A stretch of 64,000 bases of DNA, taken from contig JACCLO010000005.1 of the NCBI GenBank assembly GCA_029448655.1, positions 3,286,001-3,350,000 on the forward strand, written 5' to 3'. Below the pieces are notes generated by a model, which worked only from the letters and a program-made list of their open reading frames with translations, was not told where the DNA came from and made no database searches. Both the position numbers and the translations under genes were made by a program. The DNA is from Wolfiporia cocos. Taxonomy: Eukaryota > Basidiomycota > Agaricomycetes > Polyporales > Phaeolaceae. Within the stretch, counting starts at the first letter, position 1. Each line of letters begins with the position of its first letter. Below are positions 60,148-64,000 of this stretch, in pieces.

Positions 60148-62078
60148 GTGGACGGAAGACTGGAGAAACTGTATGAGGTAAATGTGTGGGCCACTATTCC
60201 TGCTCACGATACCACACACATGACAGAGGCCTGCCTAGATGACCTCTCGGACCCGGTGTATCCTGTCAACTCGCTGCTGGGAAGGTCATGGATCATACCA
60301 ATCCTGTACAGCACACCCAAATAGATGGTCATGTTACCCTCCTACTACTCGGCTTCGCGGCAATTTGCGAAGCTGCGAGATCCAGGTCGCGAGCGGTACC
60401 ACTTCCCGAGACATTGGTTTGAGCCTGGGCCTGAGCGCTGAGCTCTCATCTTGCTTCGGTGCCAGTGCATCTGCCAAACTCTTGACGTGGTGTCAGACTC
60501 TGGGTGGCAGCAGCTGTTGTTCCTGAACGGGCATTTCAAAAATGGGAGGCGTATTCCTGACACATCGTGTTGCTGCCCTCAGCCGATCATTCCCAAATAA
60601 GCGATCCTTCCGTGATAATATCGTTCTTCCATTGTGTCTAAGTCATCAACGTCTACTGTGCGCTGTGGCGGAATCCACAGGCACAGCAGAGTGCCGGAAT
60701 TCGTAGTTATCCTGGATAGAAATCGCTTGTCAATCCTGACCGCGGTACATCGTCCTTGAATAGGTGAAGAATTTACTGACATGCTCTTCCCGAGGGTACG
60801 TCTGGACAATGCGGTACCGCTAACACCTTTCTTGTAACCTACTCATTTACTGATCATCAAGACTCACGCACATGATTGTTAGAATCCACTATTGGATGTG
60901 ATTGTGCTGAGTTCATACTATGAAAGCGGGTATGCTCGAGCCACTATCAGGAAAGACTACAGCTTATGGACATGGTAGATGTCCGCCGATACAGTCTGCG
61001 GCGCGCAATCCCTTCAAACGTGACCGAGATCCTATCTGACGACTAACAGCTGTGGCATAGTACTAGCCTCTAACACCAGTTGTCTCCCACGATCGATGCC
61101 TCTCATTCCTTCATATGTCACATAATAGCGATGCGGTGTGGAGGGGTAGCGCGTCTCTACACTCAAATCTGTATAAGTCACAAGATCACCATTCGAACGA
61201 CGATTACAAGATGGCAAGCTCAAGTTCTCTATATTCAAACTCGCACAAGTCTCAAGAATCAAACACGTACCAGAAACTTCATTGAGCGTACAGCATTAGT
61301 ACGCAAATATATTCTTCGATCATGCGTACAGGTCGTCGTCCTGCGCTTATGTTTTATTTTTGGTATTTTCGTTCATTTTTCTTACTGTACTAAAACCTCC
61401 CCAACGACTCTACCAGCGCGCGAGATATGTCCCGAGGGCATATAATGGCAGTCGCACACAGCGCGCAATCCATCTCTCTCCTCGCATCTTCTTTGTGACG
61501 CTGTATCTGAGACTGAGCGAGGCGACGCCGAGCTTAACCGCAGCTGACCAAGACTTTGCGGCGAAGAGATCACCGGTGAGTCGATTAGTCTTTTAGTTGT
61601 TTTCGTTTCGTCGTATTCTCTTGTCGTTAGCAAAAGCGATCGCGCGTTAGTATTCGTCATAGCGCGCGCGATAGCCGGTGGCCAATCGTATTTTTGTGTG
61701 GGTTTTGTTCGCATTCCCACCTATACATTCGGTCTCTTTCGCGCTACGTATCGGCGACCTGTCATTCGCTGCGTCTCCGCACAACCCTTCCACAGCGGTC
61801 CAGTCTCTGCGCGAACACATTGAATACTGCCCTGATACAGCGCTCCCCTACAACGTTTTGGATGCTTCTGTGGGCCTGCATCATTGTTCTTGATGTTTGC
61901 ACGCGCACATAAATCTGCCTATCCATGGTATTTAGAACAGCATCGAGTCGATATCTCAACACCTTACTCGCTTCCTTACTCGCTTCTTCCAAGCTGCTAT
62001 GACGATGCAGCGGCTGAATATCAATCTTATGTATGTATCGCCAATTCCTTGCAGGATTGAAGGGTTCTCATGATAACT
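60148..62078. other. Intergenic, no recognisable gene
   Basis: Nearly 2 kb with scattered short open frames. A plus-strand frame at 61360-61596 and GC-rich stretches near 61660 show no family features. Promoter of the DUF6534 gene lies at the right end. Confidence 0.35.
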
Positions 62079-63248
62079 ATGCAGAGCTGGACCGCAGGTA
62101 TGATAGGCGCCATCATGGTTGTCGATTTTGATAACAATTGCAACTGCCGACGATCTCTCAGCTCATAGGGTTTTTCCTCAACTGGGCATTGCTTGGGGTA
62201 TTAAATATACAAGTCTGTGAGTAGCACACGACCGTAAAGCTATGCATGCGCTGATGCCGCTCCTTGCAGATCTTTATCACGGCTACTTCCCTAAGGACCG
62301 TCTCATCTTCAAATCTTTGGGTAAGGCCTATGTATCGTACCTTAGAGTTAATATCTTACCAATCTACCTTCAAAGTTTACGGGCTCTTTACATTTGAGTG
62401 GGTGCACACCGGACTTGTCACCGCAGCCGCTTTCAAGATTCACGTTTATGAATATGGCAATGTCGAGTCGTTGCTCGAGCTCCACAATTCGTGGTTTGCT
62501 GTACCGATAATGTGCGCTATAGTCTCCGTTATTGTGGAGCTGTTTTTTGCTTGGCGGATCTACATGCTTGCAAAGTCGCGGATCCTTACTTCAGCAATTG
62601 TAACCGTAAGTCCTGCAGTTGGTGCGTACTTATATGACGACCACTACAATGTGTGACACACAGTTATCCATAATTCAAGGCGTTGGTGCTATCGTCGTTG
62701 GAGCAATGGTGATTGCAGACTTACCTGATCAGAAAGCGAAGTCTTATTTGTTGATTCGGTCAGCTGAAGCCTACCAGATCCGCACAGGACCTGGATGGAC
62801 GTTTCCTTTCTCCAATTCTCGTGAGTGCGTTCTAAAGGGTCGAAGTTCATGACTACTATTAGTCGAAGATATGGATCGTGGGAGCCGCATTGACCGACAT
62901 ATCGATCGCGGTATCAATGACGATACTAGTACGCCTTGTGCAGTCTATCTTCGCTCGCGCCATCCCTGAAGTAATGTTCAGCTGCTAAAAGCCAAGAATG
63001 GTATACGACGTACCGATGCATTGGTGAACCGCACCATTCAGCTTGTAGTAGAGACCGGTACCCTTACTGGTATGGTGATAAGTACTATGCTGCCAATAAG
63101 ACAATGACTTTGAGTCCTTTTAGCCAGTCTAGCGGTGATCATGTTAATCTGCGGCGAAGCTCCAGTGGTGCGTGACAAACAGTTTACAGGCTTCACAGGG
63201 TCCCTCATTGATACGCGCGGTCCAGCTGAAAAACACGCTGCTGTATGA
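62079..63248 (+). CDS. DUF6534-type fungal seven-transmembrane protein
   Basis: Membrane protein family expanded in Agaricomycetes, function unknown. From ATG 62079 the exons join as MQSWTAGMIGAIM-LIGFFLNWALLG, then VLNIQVYLYHGYFPKDRL across an intron. They continue IFKSLVYGLFTFEWVHTGLV, FFAWRIYMLAKSRILTSA, LSIIQGVGAIVVGAMVIA, IWIVGAALTDISIAVSM and, after another intron, LLKAKNGIRRTDALVNRTI-QLVVETGTLTASLAVI. All are in the family order. The end (ICGEAPVVRDKQFTG onward, TGA 63246-63248) departs from the usual hydrophobic last helix, so the C-terminus may be altered or cut short. An extra 5' exon from ATG 61999 is possible. Confidence 0.8.
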
Positions 63249-64000
63249 AGCGATGTATGCATCACGATTTCTTGCGATCAGCAAGAGCTAACCAAAACGC
63301 GATAGCTCTCTGATTTTAACAAAAGTGTAAGATTCCGGTTTTCCCTCGTCGACCATCACAAACACTATGAAATTGATGGTATGCGCGATAGATACGCCAA
63401 CACATTCTTAACGAACCTGAACAGCCGTGCATATCTGAGAGGTGGGCAGTCATCCCTCGAGCCGATCTCGCTGCACAATATAGAATGTTCTGCGGGGGTG
63501 ACACGCACCGCACCCCTCGCTGTGGACCTCGGTCAGCGGGAGACCTTAGGCTGGGGGGTATCTACGTCCCAAGAGGAGTCGAGTAATAAACAAGTGTTTC
63601 AGGGAATGTCGGGGTCTGCAGAATGCAAGGTCCGTGCTAACCTCTGGGAAATGCGATAACACTGATCGTGCTTGCCGCAGGGAATCTGATCGTATTTATG
63701 AAAAGAGAACTCGCGTCTTCCTGTATATTGGATAGCATGGGAGTGTGACTTCGGAGCAGATGTACAAGCTAAATCAACGAGACGGGTTAAATTCGGAAAG
63801 GACGGTTTGAGGTGAAACATAGATTATCTCCAAAGAACTATCAGCAGCCGTAAGCAAGTCCGCGTTCGTAACGCAAAAACCGAGTTCGGCCTTCTGGCAG
63901 TAGTCATATGCCTTGACATTCAATCAATGTTGATCACTGAGCAAGTGTTGGCCTCGGCCCCAAGTACCTACGCTCGAAGCGTTCCCGGATACAATGAAGG
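63249..64000. other. No recognisable gene
   Basis: Short open frames only. The right edge of the window ends here without a gene entering. Confidence 0.4.

Overview
This window is nuclear DNA of a filamentous basidiomycete, most likely an Agaricomycete of the Polyporales. Genes are cut by many short introns (about 50-70 bp, GT...AG). The conserved proteins read as fungal. Several families are typical of mushroom-forming fungi: a polyporopepsin-like aspartic protease, an F-box-like protein, a DUF6534-type membrane protein, a wax-synthase-like MBOAT and a fungal Ngaro/DIRS-type retroelement. No operons, CRISPR arrays, rRNA or convincing tRNA genes were seen. Gene spans below run from start codon to stop codon across introns; only splice junctions quoted explicitly were worked out to the base.

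Layout. 1-2.9 kb: 3' part of a branched/short-chain acyl-CoA dehydrogenase, convergent with the mitochondrial glycine carrier HEM25. 3.8-6.0 kb: an aspartic protease with a possible frame break, plus the relic of a second copy. 6.9-11.4 kb: BIG1/Ac45-like protein, SPT4 and a class 3 lipase. 12.3-21.1 kb: F-box-like protein, proteasome subunit alpha-1 (PSMA6/SCL1) and the largest subunit of RNA polymerase III. 22.3-27.8 kb: a lineage-specific tandem gene pair (one decayed), a PCL-type cyclin and a 93-residue conserved protein. 28.4-36.3 kb: a housekeeping block of Rab escort protein, nucleolin-like NSR1, MED10 and RIC8/synembryn. 36.6-46.1 kb: mostly accessory DNA with an unknown protein, an MBOAT acyltransferase, short repeats, and a diverged tandem repeat of about 1.2 kb that carries a TATA box and a signal-peptide exon. 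46.2-50.8 kb: a coilin-like protein divergent from SEC63. 51.0-56.8 kb: a tyrosine-recombinase retrotransposon. 56.9-63.2 kb: cation/proton antiporter, phosphoglycerate-mutase-like phosphatase and a DUF6534 protein.

Four pairs of conserved genes are head to head with start codons 174-291 bp apart (BIG1/SPT4, PSMA6/RPC1, REP/NSR1, coilin/SEC63), so each probably shares a bidirectional promoter.

The most distinctive item is the retroelement. It has split direct repeats in the order A1-ORFs-B1-A2-B2, identical repeat copies, a Gag with three zinc motifs, RT-RNase H and a tyrosine recombinase. Two apparent spliceosomal introns interrupt the enzyme genes. One ends the RT frame before its catalytic core, and the other splits the codon of a catalytic arginine of the recombinase. 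Enzyme production therefore appears to need splicing, while the full-length genome copy must stay unspliced.
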